From the NCBI RefSeq assembly GCF_051014445.1, contig NW_027488368.1:27564001-27628000 (forward strand): 64,000 bases of DNA, read 5' to 3'. Numbering within the stretch: position 1 is the stretch's first letter; every line of letters starts with the position of its first letter. The DNA is from Colletes latitarsis. Its lineage: Eukaryota > Arthropoda > Insecta > Hymenoptera > Colletidae. Positions 44,126 through 54,872 of the stretch are shown in pieces. Position numbers and translations under genes: made by a program. Under the pieces are notes generated by a model. That model was not told the DNA's origin. It saw only the letters and a program-made list of their open reading frames with translations, and did not search any database.

Positions 44126-47100
44126 TCATCCGCCACGCCGAGGCGGCCGCCCGCGACGCCTCGCGACCGGGCGACGACCTCGGGCCACCGCACGAGCGCG
44201 AGCTTCAGCGCGCCGCTGAAGCTCGCGCTCCCTCCCCGCGGCCTCCTTCTGCAACATTACGTTCTCGCAGAAGGAGGCCACGGCCCTCCACTTCTCCTCG
44301 CTGCCGAGCATGGCGCGCACCACGCCCGGCAGCGAGACATCCCGCCCGACGACGCCGACCAGGACACGGCGCTCCCCCTCCCACGCGGGGCATACCTCCA
44401 GGGTATGATCCGCCGTGTCCTGCTCGGCGTCGCAGTGACAGCAACGCGCCGTCGGCTCCTTCCCTATCCGGCACAGGTATCTTCCGAAGCTGCCATGCCC
44501 GGAAAATACCTGTGCCAGCCGGTAGGTGAGGCTGCCATGGCCTCTGTCCAGCCACTCCTTCAGGAGTGGCCGAACAGCCCCGACAGTCCGGTGCCCCGCG
44601 GTTGGCAGAGCCAGCCGCTCCTGCCACGCGAGCAACACGGACTGCCGGGCCTGGCGCTTCAAATCGCCCCAAGCAGGTTCCTGCCCGCCCGGGACCGCCC
44701 CCACCCCCGCGCGACGGTCGACGCGGTGCCGGTACATCACCGCGTGTGACCGCGCGAGCAGGTCCATGGGCGGCATCCCCGCTAGAACCGTCGCCGCCTC
44801 ATGTGACATGGTCCGATACCCGCGGACGACCCTGAGCGCCATGCGCCTCTGCACCCGACGCAGCATAGTCATGCTGCGCCGGGAGGCAGCCAGGTCGTCC
44901 GCCCAGACGGGGGCCCCGTATAGGGCCACCGACTGGACCATTGCCACATAGAGGCGACGAACTCGGCCCGCCGGGCCCCCCAGGTTGGGCAGGATCCGGC
45001 CCAGAGCCGCAACCATCCTTTCCAACCGGGGGACCAGGCAGCGGAAATGCTTCTCGAAACGCCAGTGGCTATCGAGGATCAGCCCTAGATACCTGATCTG
45101 GGGCTTCACCTCGATGTCAGCCCCACCCACCCGAATCAGAGGGGGTGGCGGATCCTGCCGAGGTGAATGAAACGCAATCACCTCGGTCTTATGGACCGCC
45201 ACCGTCATCCCCATCCCCCTGATCCGGCCGACGACGCGTTGCGACCCCTCCTCCGCGCGACGCATGGCGCTCCCCCAGTGCGCCCCGACGGCCAGCACCA
45301 GTGTGTCATCCGCATAACACACCGTGCTGACGCCGTCGGGGAGGCCGGCCCGCAACACCGAGTCGTACGCGATGTTCCACAGGAGTGGCCCGAGGACCGA
45401 CCCCTGCGGAACACCGCAGTACACCTCCCTCCGCATATCACCATCCCGGCCCGGATACTCGATCCACCTGCCGCGGAGATAATCCCCGACGACCGCCCTG
45501 AGACAAGGGGGGACTCGATGATATTCGAGTCCCCTCCTTATCTCTTCCCAGGGGAGGGTGTTAAAGGCATTGGCAATATCCAAGGATATTGCCAATGCCA
45601 CCCCTCCCCGGGAGACGGCCGCCTCCGAGAGGGCCCTCACACGACCTATCGCGTCGATAGTCGATCGGCCCCCCCGGAAACCGAACTGGCAGTCGGCCAG
45701 ACCGGGATCACCCCGCGACAGGTGCTCGACGAGGCGGGCAGCAATCACACGCTCGAAGAGCTTGCCCACCTCGTCGAGGAGACAAATGGGCCGGTATGCG
45801 GAGGGAGACTCCGCGGGCCGACCCTCCTTCCGGAGGAGGACCATCCTCGCCACCTTCCAACTGGGGGGGAATCGCCCGTCCCTCAGGCAGCGGTCGAACA
45901 ACCGCCTGAGGTCGGCCCCAAGGACGCCCTGGGTCAAGACCCAAACCCGGCCGGGCACACCATCCGGACCCGGGGCCGTGTTACGAACCCCGAGCCGTCT
46001 GATGGCCGCTGCCAGCTCCTCCTGCGTGACCCCCAGCTCGGCCGTCCACTCCACTGGGACAGCCGCCGCCGCCGGAGGACGCGGTCCCCTCTCCCCAATT
46101 GGGAAGAGTGTATTGACCACGTCCTCCAGCAGCCGGGGGTCAAGACCCTCGGTGACGGGGGGCGCCCACGGGCGGAGCTTATTCAGCACCACCTTATATG
46201 GGCGCCCCCATGGATCGTCATCAAGGGTCTGGAGGAGCTCCTTCCATGCCTGGGTCTTGGCCCATTTGATGGCGACCTGCAGAGCAACCCGCGCCACGCG
46301 GTATGCTCCATACAGGTCATCAGCTGCCCTCGCTCGCGCCACGCCGTCGCCTGTACGTTGACGACGGCGCGCGCGGGTGTACTGGCGTCGGGCGCGGACA
46401 GTCGCGACTCGCAACTCCGCGATCGCGTCCGACCACCAGTACACCGCCCGACGAGGAGAAGCCCGCCCGACCCGAGGCATCGCCGCGTCGCAAATACCCG
46501 CGACCAATGCTCCGAGCCGGGCGACCTCCTCCTCTATGCTCGGCAACTCGGCCGCTCCCTGCGGCCAAGTTGCAGCGAGGGCAGCTGCCATCAGGGCGTC
46601 CTTGTCCAGGCGCCGAAGCGCCCAGCGGCGTGGTGGGGTGCCACGCAGGCGGCCGTGTCGGGATGCACTCGAGGCGGCAGAGACCTCCATCCGGATGTAC
46701 CGGTGATCGGAGAGTGTCTCTGCCCCCGCGACCACGTGCCAACCCGACACCATGCGCACGGCGTTGGGGGTCGCGAATCCAACATCCACGATGGACCCCC
46801 CATATCGCCGCACGCATGTGTGCTCCGACCCCCGGTTCAATACCCGGAGGTCGAGCCCCGCCGCCCAATCGCCCAGGATCCCGCCGCGAACGGAGGTCCT
46901 GGGGGATCCCCAAGCCACCGACTTGGCATTAAAATCCCCCAGGACCAACACCGGCCGGGCCGCGTAGCGCTGCACGCATGCCGCGACCTCGGCCAAGTAC
47001 AGCTCGAACGCAGCGTGACCGCTACGGGGCGAAATGTAGCACCCCACCACAGCGACTCCCCCCCAGTCCACGGCGACGAATCCCCGACCGCGCTCCAACA

Positions 47101-47308
47101 AGGAGAACGGTGGGGACCCGTCGCCCCCTCCCCATACCGTCGCCACCATGCCGTCCGCGTCGCCCACCCAATGAGGGTGATCAGGGACGCGGTACGGCTC
47201 GGCGGCAACCGCCAGGCCAACCCCCCACTCCGCGAGGACTTGGGACATCAAGTCCTGTGCCGCGCGGCAGTGGTTGAGGTTGGCCTGGAGGAGGAGGCGG
47301 GGCGGCAT
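44126..47308 (-). CDS. Copy K ORF2, endonuclease-reverse transcriptase (1060 aa, intact)
   Basis: Complete and colinear with E ORF2 without indels. The endonuclease residues N10, E37, D125, D175, D201-H202, RT motif A, YADD and the C-terminal CCHC are all present. Small differences from E include 'AIKWAKTQ' and 'SEHTCVRR'. The start lies in the TAATG overlap at 47308. The promoter and ORF1 start are missing, so K probably cannot be expressed as an element. Its ORF2 could still be catalytic if transcribed. Confidence 0.92.
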   Translation of the reverse strand: MPPRLLLQANLNHCRAAQDLMSQVLAEWGVGLAVAAEPYRVPDHPHWVGDADGMVATVWGGGDGSPPFSLLERGRGFVAVDWGGVAVVGCYISPRSGHAAFELYLAEVAACVQRYAARPVLVLGDFNAKSVAWGSPRTSVRGGILGDWAAGLDLRVLNRGSEHTCVRRYGGSIVDVGFATPNAVRMVSGWHVVAGAETLSDHRYIRMEVSAASSASRHGRLRGTPPRRWALRRLDKDALMAAALAATWPQGAAELPSIEEEVARLGALVAGICDAAMPRVGRASPRRAVYWWSDAIAELRVATVRARRQYTRARRRQRTGDGVARARAADDLYGAYRVARVALQVAIKWAKTQAWKELLQTLDDDPWGRPYKVVLNKLRPWAPPVTEGLDPRLLEDVVNTLFPIGERGPRPPAAAAVPVEWTAELGVTQEELAAAIRRLGVRNTAPGPDGVPGRVWVLTQGVLGADLRRLFDRCLRDGRFPPSWKVARMVLLRKEGRPAESPSAYRPICLLDEVGKLFERVIAARLVEHLSRGDPGLADCQFGFRGGRSTIDAIGRVRALSEAAVSRGGVALAISLDIANAFNTLPWEEIRRGLEYHRVPPCLRAVVGDYLRGRWIEYPGRDGDMRREVYCGVPQGSVLGPLLWNIAYDSVLRAGLPDGVSTVCYADDTLVLAVGAHWGSAMRRAEEGSQRVVGRIRGMGMTVAVHKTEVIAFHSPRQDPPPPLIRVGGADIEVKPQIRYLGLILDSHWRFEKHFRCLVPRLERMVAALGRILPNLGGPAGRVRRLYVAMVQSVALYGAPVWADDLAASRRSMTMLRRVQRRMALRVVRGYRTMSHEAATVLAGMPPMDLLARSHAVMYRHRVDRRAGVGAVPGGQEPAWGDLKRQARQSVLLAWQERLALPTAGHRTVGAVRPLLKEWLDRGHGSLTYRLAQVFSGHGSFGRYLCRIGKEPTARCCHCDAEQDTADHTLEVCPAWEGERRVLVGVVGRDVSLPGVVRAMLGSEEKWRAVASFCENVMLQKEAAGRERELQRRAEARARAVARGRRPVARRRGRPPRRGG

Positions 47309-48769
47309 TAATTAATGGCCGTGCCAGCCTCCTCCCGGCCGTCCGTCCCCGTAGCACCGTCCACCTCCATGGAGGACGATGCCACCGCCCTCGGCACCGG
47401 AGCCGGTGCAGCCCGCCTCTTCCTCTCCTTCCGGGAGGGGGGGGAGCACTTCTTGCTCCCCACCCTGTGATCGGCTGGCCTCCCCATGTCCGCACACAGC
47501 GGGCAGTGGGGGGCCGCCGAGCACTGGCTCGCACGGTGCTCTTTGGCACCGCAGCGGTAACACTGACCGCTGCGGTCCACCGGCGAGGTGCACCACTGCC
47601 TCACGTGCCCCAATTCGAGGCAGCGGTGACACTGGAGCGGGCGCGGCGCGAGGATTTCCACTCGCGCCGAAACCCACCCCACCAACACCCTCCCGGATTC
47701 CGCCACCTTACGGGCGGCGGAGAGGGGGCACCGGGCCCACACCGACCCGAGGCCGGAGGGCGACCTGCGGATCTCTCCGATCCGCAGGTCCTCCACAGGA
47801 CAGTCCCCCGCCCTCGCAAGGGCACGGGACACATCCTGTGCGCTGACCGAGTCGTCTAGCCCACAAACGCGCATCTCCGTGCGCTTCGTGGGCCGGGCGA
47901 CCCGGACCCCTCGCTCGCCCAGCTGCTCCCGGAGCCTCTGGGCGAGACGATCCGCCTTCGCGCCGCTTTCTGCACCGGGGATCTCCAGCAAGAGACCCCC
48001 GGTCACGGCCCTCTTCGCCCTCACGGAGGCGATGCCCAGCTCTTCCAGGGAGATATTCTCCCTGGCGAGCCGCATCGCCTCCGCGAGGGTCAGGTCGCCC
48101 CCCTGCGCAACGGTCAGCGTCACCGCTGCCGTTTTTGGGGGACGACCTGGTCGTGCCTTCCCGACCTTCGCGGCCTTTACCTTGGCCGCCGGCGGCGGAG
48201 GCGGAGGCTGCGGTTGCGAGGCCTTCCTCGCCGCCCGCCTCGCCTTCCGCCCCACCACCTCACTCCACTCCACCCCCCCTTGGGAGGGTGCTGTGGAGGA
48301 CGCGACCACCGCGACCACGGGTACACCACCCCCCTTGGGGGTCGCGACCCGGGGCCCTGGTGCCGCAACGCTGGGCGGAGCCTTCACTCCGCCCTTCTTT
48401 GCCTTCCCCGACTGTACCGGAACAGGTCGGGGAGGCACCGCCTTCCTGCTGACCGCTCTTCCGGCGAGGAGCTCCTCCCGGAAGGCGGCCAGCTTGCCAT
48501 CAATCATGTCCCCAATCCTCCTCAGAAGATCGTCTTCTGAGGAGGACGGGGACTTCTTCACGGGCGGAGTGCGGGTGGAGGGGCCCGCGGTGCCCCGCAC
48601 CACTGCCGCCGCACTGCGCCTATTTACCTCCGCCGAGGGACGCGGCGGTGGAGGAGGAGGGAGGATGGGAGGGAGGGCCGCGCTGTTCCACAGCGCCTCT
48701 GCCCTCCTCCTCCCCTGTCGCTCCTCCTCCAACAGGAGCTGCAGACGGGCGTTCCGCCCTCTGAGCTCC
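47308..48769 (-). pseudogene. Copy K ORF1, 5'-truncated (codons ~140-625)
   Basis: Open from 'ELRGRNARLQ' to the normal stop, with all three zinc knuckles and the 8-nt C tract. The start codon and N-terminal coiled-coil part are lost by 5' truncation, so it is classed as a fragment. Confidence 0.85.
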
Positions 48770-48782
48770 TAAGGAGGGGACT
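48770..48782 (+). repeat. Target-site duplication of copy K, right
   Basis: TAAGGAGGGGACT, identical to 43572-43584. Confidence 0.92.
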
Positions 48783-50184
48783 CGAATATCATCGAGTCCC
48801 CCCTTGTCTCAGGGCGGTCGTCGGGGATTATCTCCGCGGCAGGTGGATCGAGTATCCGAGCCGGGATGGTGATATGCGGAGGGAGGTGTACTGCGGTGTT
48901 CCGCAGGGGTCGGTCCTCGGGCCACTCCTGTGGAACATCGCGTACGACTCGGTGTTGCGGGCCGGCCTCCCCGACGGCGTCAGCACGGTGTGTTATGCGG
49001 ATGACACACTGGTGCTGGCCGTCGGGGCGCACTGGGGGAGGGCCATGCGTCGCGCGGAGGAGGGGTCGCAACGCGTCGTCGACCGGATCAGGGGGATGGG
49101 GATGACGGTGGCGGTCCATAAGACCGAGGTGATTGCGTTTCATTCACCTCGGCAGGATCCGCCACCCCCTCTGATCCGGGTGGGTGGGGCTGACATCGAG
49201 GTGAAGCCCCAGATCAGGTATCTAGGGCTGATCCTCGATAGCCACTGGCGTTTCGAGGAGCATTTCCGCTGCCTGGTCCCCCGGTTGGAAAGGATGGTTG
49301 CGGCTCTGGGCCGGATCCTGCCCAACCTGGGGGGCCCGGCGGGCCGAGTTCGTCGCCTCTATGTGGCAATGGTCCAGTCGGTGGCCCTATACGGGGCCCC
49401 CGTCTGGGCGGACGACCTGGCTGCCTCCCGGCGCAGCATGACTATGCTGCGTCGGGTGCAGAGGCGCATGGCGCTCAGGGTCGTCCGCGGGTATCGGACC
49501 ATGTCACATGAGGCGGCGACGGTTCTAGCGGGGATGCCGCCCATGGACCTGCTCGCGCGGTCGCACGCGGTGATGTACCGGCACCGCGTCGACCGTCGCG
49601 CGGGGGTGGGGGCGGTCCCGGGCGGGCAGGAACCTGCTTGGGGCGATTTGAAGCGCCAGGCCCGGCAGTCCGTGTTGCTCGCGTGGCAGGAGCGGCTGGC
49701 TCTGCCAACCGCGGGGCACCGGACTGTCGGGGCTGTTCGGCCACTCCTGAAGGAGTGGCTGGACAGACGCCATGGCAGCCTCACCTACCGGCTGACACAG
49801 GTATTTTCCGGGCATGGCAGCTTCGGAAGATACCTGTGCCGGATAGGGAAGGAGCCGACGGCGCGTTGCTGCCACTGCGACGCTGAGCAGGACACGGCGG
49901 ATCATACCCTGGAGGTATGCCCCGCGTGGGAGGGGGAGCGCCGTGTCCTGGTCGGCGTCGTCGGGCGGGATGTCTCGCTGCCGGGCGTGGTGCGCGCCAT
50001 ACTCGGCGGCGAGGAGAAGTGGAGGGCCGTGGCCTCCTTCTGCGAGAACGTAATGTTGCAGAAGGAGGCCGCGGGGAGGGAGCGCGAGCTTCAGCGGCGC
50101 GCTGAAGCTCGCGCTCGTGCGGTGGCCCGAGGTCGTCGCCCGGTCGCAAGGCGTCGCGGGCGGCCGCCTCGGCGTGGCGGATGA
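48783..50184 (+). CDS. Copy J ORF2, residues 594-1060
   Basis: Open from codon 594 to the stop at 50182-50184. It carries 'GVPQGSVLGPLLW', YADD, 'RYLGLILDS' and the CCHC motif ('CCHCDAEQDTADHTLEVC'). Differences from E include 'YPSRDGD' and 'RAILGGEEKW'. It has no start of its own. Confidence 0.86.
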
Positions 50185-50697
50185 CCTAGGCTGGGAGGGG
50201 GGTCCTGAGGGGACCCTCCTCCCGCCAGGCGGCGCCGGGTCGGACCGGTTGGGGGTAGGAGTGCCTCCCCCTACCGGTCCGACGCAAGGGGAGGCACCCT
50301 CGGCGGACTGGTGCGGCCATGAACGGCCGGCCGCCGAGGGGTGGAAACGGGGTCGCGGGCGGTTGCGAGTTGGGGCTCGCAGCCGCCACTAAACGCGGCC
50401 CCGGGACGGATAGCGGCGGGATGGAGTGGCCCCGTCCCGCCGCTCTGAGGCAGTGTGTCTACTGGGGGGACCGATTGTCCCCCCGGGGGATGGGCGCGAA
50501 AGCGCGGGCACGGGCAGGATACCGGAAGAATGCTTCGAGCGATTCCCGGTATCCTCCCAAAGCGTGCCGAAGGGTCACCGTGGGGTTTTTAGTGGGTAGG
50601 TCCCGCGCCTGTCGTACGGGCGCGGGGAATCCCACACACCCCTCCCACCTCTCCCCAAGGAGGTGGGAGGGAGTCTTTCGAAGATTTTCCCCACGAC
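50185..50697 (+). other. 3' UTR of copy J
   Basis: Type I hairpin-rich 3' UTR. The CCCGCGCC hairpin has lost 3 nt from its loop (near 50610), with arms preserved. No gene. Confidence 0.75.
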
Positions 50698-50724
50698 AAA
50701 AAAAAAAAAAAAAAAAAAAAAAAA

Positions 50725-50739
50725 GGGGGAGCTGACCAC
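50725..50739 (+). repeat. Target-site duplication of copy J, right
   Basis: GGGGGAGCTGACCAC, identical to 41658-41672. Confidence 0.92.
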
Positions 50740-52626
50740 GGCCATCAAACGGCTCGAGGCGCGTAACACGGTCCCGGGACCGGATGGTGTGCCCGGCCGT
50801 GTTTGGGTCTTAACCCACGGCGTCCTTGGGCCGACCTCAGGCGGTTGTTTAACCGATGCCAGAGGGACGGGCAATTCCCCCCCCCCCCCCAGTTGGATGG
50901 TAGCGAGGATGGTCCTCCGGAAGGAGGGTCGGCCCGCGGAGTCTCCATCCGCATACCGGCCCGTCTGTCTACTCGACGAGGTGGGGCAAGCTCTTCGAGC
51001 GAGTGATTGCTGCCCGCCTCGTCGAGCACCTGTCGCGGGGTAGTCCGTGCCTGGCCGACTGCCAGTACAGTTTCCGGGGGGGCCGGTCGACGGTCGACGC
51101 GATCGGTCGGGTCAGGGCCCTCTCGGAGTCGGCTGTCTCCCGGGGAGGGGTGGAGTTGGCGGTATCGCTGGATAGTGCCAACGCGTTTAACACCCTTCCC
51201 TGGGTGGAGATACGGAGGGGGCTCGAATATCATCGGGTCCCCCCGTGTCTCAGGGCAATCGTCTGGGATTATCTCCGCGGCAGGTGGATCGAGTATCCGG
51301 GCCGGGATGGTGATATGCGGAGGGAGGTGTACTGCGGGGTTCCGCAGGGGTCGGTCCTCGGGCCACTCCTGTGGAACATCGCGTACGACGCGGAGTTGCG
51401 GGCTGACCTCCCCGACGGCGTCAGTGCCCTGTGTTACGCAGATGGCACACTGGTGCTGGCCGTCGGGGCTCAGTGGGGGAGGGCCAAGAGCCTCGCCGAG
51501 GAGGGGGTGCAACGCGTCGTCGACCGGATCAGGGGGATGGGGATCCATCCCATGGGGGACGGTGGCGGTCCATAAGACCGAGGTGATAGCGTTCCATTCA
51601 CCTCGGCAGGATCCGCCACCCCCTCTGATCCTGGTGGGTGGGGCTGATATCGAGGTCAAGCCCCGGATGTGGGGCTGATCCTCGATAGCCACTGGCGCTT
51701 CGAGAAGCATTTCCGCTGCCTGGTTCCCCCGTTGGAGAGGATGGTCTCGGCTTTAGGCCGAATCCTCCCCAACCTGGGGGGCCCGGCGGGACGAGTTCGT
51801 CGCCTCTATGTGGTTCAGTCGGTGGCCCTATACGGGGCCCACGTCTGGGCGGACGGCCTGGCGGCCTCCCAGCGCAGCATGACGATGCTGCGCCGGATGC
51901 AGAAGCGGATGGCGCTGAGGGTCGTCCGCGGCCACCGAACCGTGTTGCATGAGGCGGCGACGGTTCTTGCGGGGATGCCGCCCATGGATCTCCTCGCGTG
52001 GTCGCACGCGATGATGTATCGTCATCGTGTCGACCGTCGCGCGGGAGTGGGGGCGGTCCCGGGAGAGCAGGAACCTGCTTCGGGCGATTTGAAGCGCCAG
52101 GCCCGGCAGTTCGTGGTGCTCGCGTGGCAGGAGCGGTTGGCTCTGCCAACCGCGGGGCACCGGACAGACGGGGCTGTTCGGCCACTCCTGAGTGAGTGGC
52201 TGGACAGAGGCAATGGAAGCCTCACTTACCGAATGGCACAGCTGTTCTCCGGACATGACAGCTTCGGGAGATACCTGCTTCGGATAGGGAAGGAGCCGAC
52301 GGCGCGCTGTTGTCATTGTTACGCTGAGCAGGACACGGCTGAACATACCCTCGAGGTGTGCCCTGCTTGGGAGGGGGAGCGCCGTGTCCTGGTCAGCGTC
52401 ATTGAGCGGGATGTCTCGCTGCCGGGCATGGTGCACGCCATGCTCGGCAGCGAGGGGAAGTGGAGGGCCGTGACCTCCTTCTGCGAGAGCGTAATGTTAC
52501 AGAAGGAGGCCGCCTGCAGGGAACGCGAGCTTCAGCGGCGTGCTGAGGCTCGCACACGTGTGGTGGCGGGAGGGCGTCGTCCAGGCGCCGGTCATCGTGG
52601 GCGACCCCTCGCGGCGTGGCGGATGA
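50740..52626 (+). pseudogene. Copy I ORF2, C-terminal part, degenerate
   Basis: RT blocks lie in shifting frames. 'SLDSANAFNTLPW' has Ser in place of Ile in motif A. 'CYADGTLVLA' has Gly in place of the second catalytic Asp, which would abolish RT. A 14-nt insertion disrupts 'RGMGI' near 51545. A later frame (51669-52620) covers the C-terminus, with the CCHC partly kept ('CCHCYAEQDTAEHTLEVC'). The family stop is at 52624-52626. Confidence 0.82.
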
Positions 52627-53138
52627 CCCTGGCTGGGAGGGGGTTCCTGAGGGGAGCCTCCTGCAGGCACGAGGCGCAGAGCCGAACCGGATTGTGGTGG
52701 AAGTGTCACCCCAATTCTGGTCCGACAAATCTGGAGGCACCCTCGGTGGTATGGTGTGGCCATGAGCCACCAGCCGCGTGGGATACAAATGGAGTTGCTT
52801 GCAGTTGCGATTTGGGGCTCGCAGCCGCCACTAACCGAGGCCCCGAGACGGATGGCGGCGGGAAGGAGTGCTCTCTCCATGCCACCGTGAGACAGTGTGA
52901 CTGCCGGGAGGAACCTTTTGTCCCTCCGTGGATGGAGGCACAGAGCTGGCACGGGGAGGACACCGGAAGTATGCATCGAGCGATTCCCGGTATCCTCCCA
53001 AATCATGCGGAAGGGTCACCGTGGGGTTTTTAGTGGGGAGGTCACGCGCCCGTCATTCCATGGGCGCGGGAATCCCACACACCTCTCCTGACTCACCCCA
53101 AAGAGGTGGGAGGGAGTCTTACGAAGATATTCCTTACG
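52627..53138 (+). other. 3' UTR of copy I
   Basis: Type II 3' UTR, close to that of B. No gene. Confidence 0.65.
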
Positions 53139-53147
53139 AAAAAAAAA

Positions 53148-53204
53148 GCTAGTAAGGAAGCAGTATGTTAGTAAGAAACAAATAAGCTAGTAAGCATGCA
53201 GCAG
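53148..53204 (+). repeat. 19-bp minisatellite block 4
   Basis: About three monomers between the 3' end of I and LTR1. Same orientation as blocks 1-3. Confidence 0.85.
53200..53204 (+). repeat. Target-site duplication of LTR1, left
   Basis: AGCAG, repeated at 54873-54877. Confidence 0.75.
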
Positions 53205-54872
53205 TGTTTAAATATCGCGTTAATTGACGGATTTGAGAACCGTTTAGAGAAATATTCAATTTAACGTGAATTATAACTGAGAACCATAAATTCCTCGTAC
53301 GGTATTGTTTTCGTGTACGCGACATTCCAGAGACACTCTGATGCGTAGATCGGTACACGGAACGATACAGGTTAGAAAAACCATACGCGAGTGTTGGCTG
53401 CTCTCAGTCACGTGATCGACACAATATATTTACTTGTGATCGATCGTCGAAGATCCATAAACAGAGATGGTAGAGAAATATTGAAATTAAGAAGAGATAC
53501 ACATTGAAGAGCAGGGATAGCGCCGCGAGGTGGTGATTACCCCACTCGTGGCCTCGACTGCGGATGTCTGTTCGCTTCTTATCTTCGAGACTCGATAGCT
53601 GGTCCTCGCAGCGAGCAGATCGACAATCGATTCCGCTCCGCGACGAAACCAAATCTCCGAATATAGGTTCTGAGAATACTCGAACCTTTCGTTGAGAATT
53701 TTAAATTGTTGCTCAAAATTAACTAAATTGAAAAACTTCGGTTCCCGCTTGGCGAGATTATTAACAAAATTTAAAAGACTGTGGGTTCTCGTCCGACTTT
53801 CATGTGACGTTCGTGCTTCGCGGTCATGAAAGGGGAATCGAGATAAGAATCGTTTCCCGTGTGTCGAAACTCCAGTCTCAGCAAAGGGCTACGGCCCGGT
53901 CAGTACTGACGACACCACGGACTGTTACATTTGACGCGGTCGTGGGAGGCTGACTATCTTCACGTAACGTTTGAGTTTCGCGGTCGTGTAAGAATTTGTC
54001 GTACGGACTACTGCATTTGACGCGGTCGTGCGACAAGTTGAATTGTCCGCACGGTTTTGTATATCACCCCTAGGGTGGTCTCTGACCGATACCCTACGTG
54101 GGCTCACCGTTTCTCCGGTCGGGGCTAAGAAATTCCGGACTTTTTAGCTCTCAACCTGCTCGAGCAACGCTCCTTGACCGCCAGTGAGTACGTACCCTGT
54201 GCGTAGAGCAACGCATAATGAGCACCGTGGTGTATGCTCCTTTAAACGTAAGACGCTACGTGCGCCGTTAAGGGCTACGTCACACCGCGTCTTGTACGCA
54301 GGGAACGGTGAGAAACTGCGGTTTGGACAGCATTTGGAGCTTTACGACCTCCACCTGTTGTCCTTTCCTGCGGCATTCAACCATCGCTAAAAAGCGGAGA
54401 ATTGAGAAATTAGATCTCTTCTCCCGCACAGCGATCGAACGGTTCTCGATTTGTGAGAACGTTCATAATATACAATCCACCCATACATATCTCAGTTCGT
54501 CGAGACGTGTCTGTAATCTCCGCTCTTGAATGCGAACGGCACAGACAGGAGCGTGCGAGATAGAGCGAGACGGGCGACGCGACAAGCGTTAATAGGTATT
54601 TAAATCCAGCCTTGTCTTTCCTTGTTACAGAACAACACGTCGCGAACTTGGCCAGGAGCAGCCGGCCCAGGTTTTTTTCCCCCGGACGTCTGGCCGACGC
54701 CTAGGCGGTTTTTTTTCCTTTTTTCCTTTTTCATTAAAAATAAACGTTAATTTTATTGAGCAAAATCAGGTGCATCCATTTATTCAATACTTTTTCCCAG
54801 TGTCCTTTCCCTCGTAATCCGGACCACGTCAGACTAAAATAACCCCCTAAGGGCGGCGAAGGTCTTCAAACA
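53205..54872 (+). mobile_element. LTR1, probable solo LTR (1668 bp)
   Basis: Begins TGTTTAAA and ends TTCAAACA, short inverted termini of TG...CA type, with 5-bp AGCAG duplications. No long ORF and no internal retroviral-like coding region. TATTTAAA at 54597-54604 could be the promoter, and AATAAA at 54739-54744 a polyadenylation signal 130 nt before the end. Short repeated words (GACGCGGTCGTG near 53933 and 54014) occur in the middle. It is related to LTR3 over CATTTGGAGC-TTACGACCTCC and the 3' quarter. The superfamily is undetermined. Small frames are not convincing genes. Confidence 0.75.
54739..54744 (+). terminator. AATAAA polyadenylation signal in LTR1
   Basis: AATAAA 133 nt before the LTR end, in an A/T-rich stretch. 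The same arrangement occurs in LTR3. Confidence 0.55.

Larger units (their letters stand above)
43585..48769 (-). mobile_element. Copy K, type I, antisense inside copy J
   Basis: The poly(A) is seen as ~25 T at 43585-43609. Then 3' UTR, complete ORF2 and ORF1 from codon ~140. The 5' truncation is at 48769. A perfect 13-bp target duplication flanks it. It is the innermost and youngest layer of the nest. Confidence 0.95.
48783..50724 (+). mobile_element. Copy J, right part
   Basis: Resumes ORF2 after K, followed by the 3' UTR and poly(A) 50698-50724. The right target duplication within I follows. Confidence 0.92.
50740..53147 (+). mobile_element. Copy I, right part (type II)
   Basis: Continuation of I after the J/K nest: RT, C-terminus, 3' UTR and a 9-nt A run (53139-53147). 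Its end TTACG-A(n) and flank GCTAGTAAGGAAGCAG match those of copy B, so B and I may come from a duplicated locus. Confidence 0.87.

Noticed and set aside
53205..54530. Short frames in LTR1 (for example 53404-53652, 54184-54390) as host genes
   Set aside because: All are under 85 codons, without recognisable domains, inside an element bounded by TG...CA termini and a target duplication.
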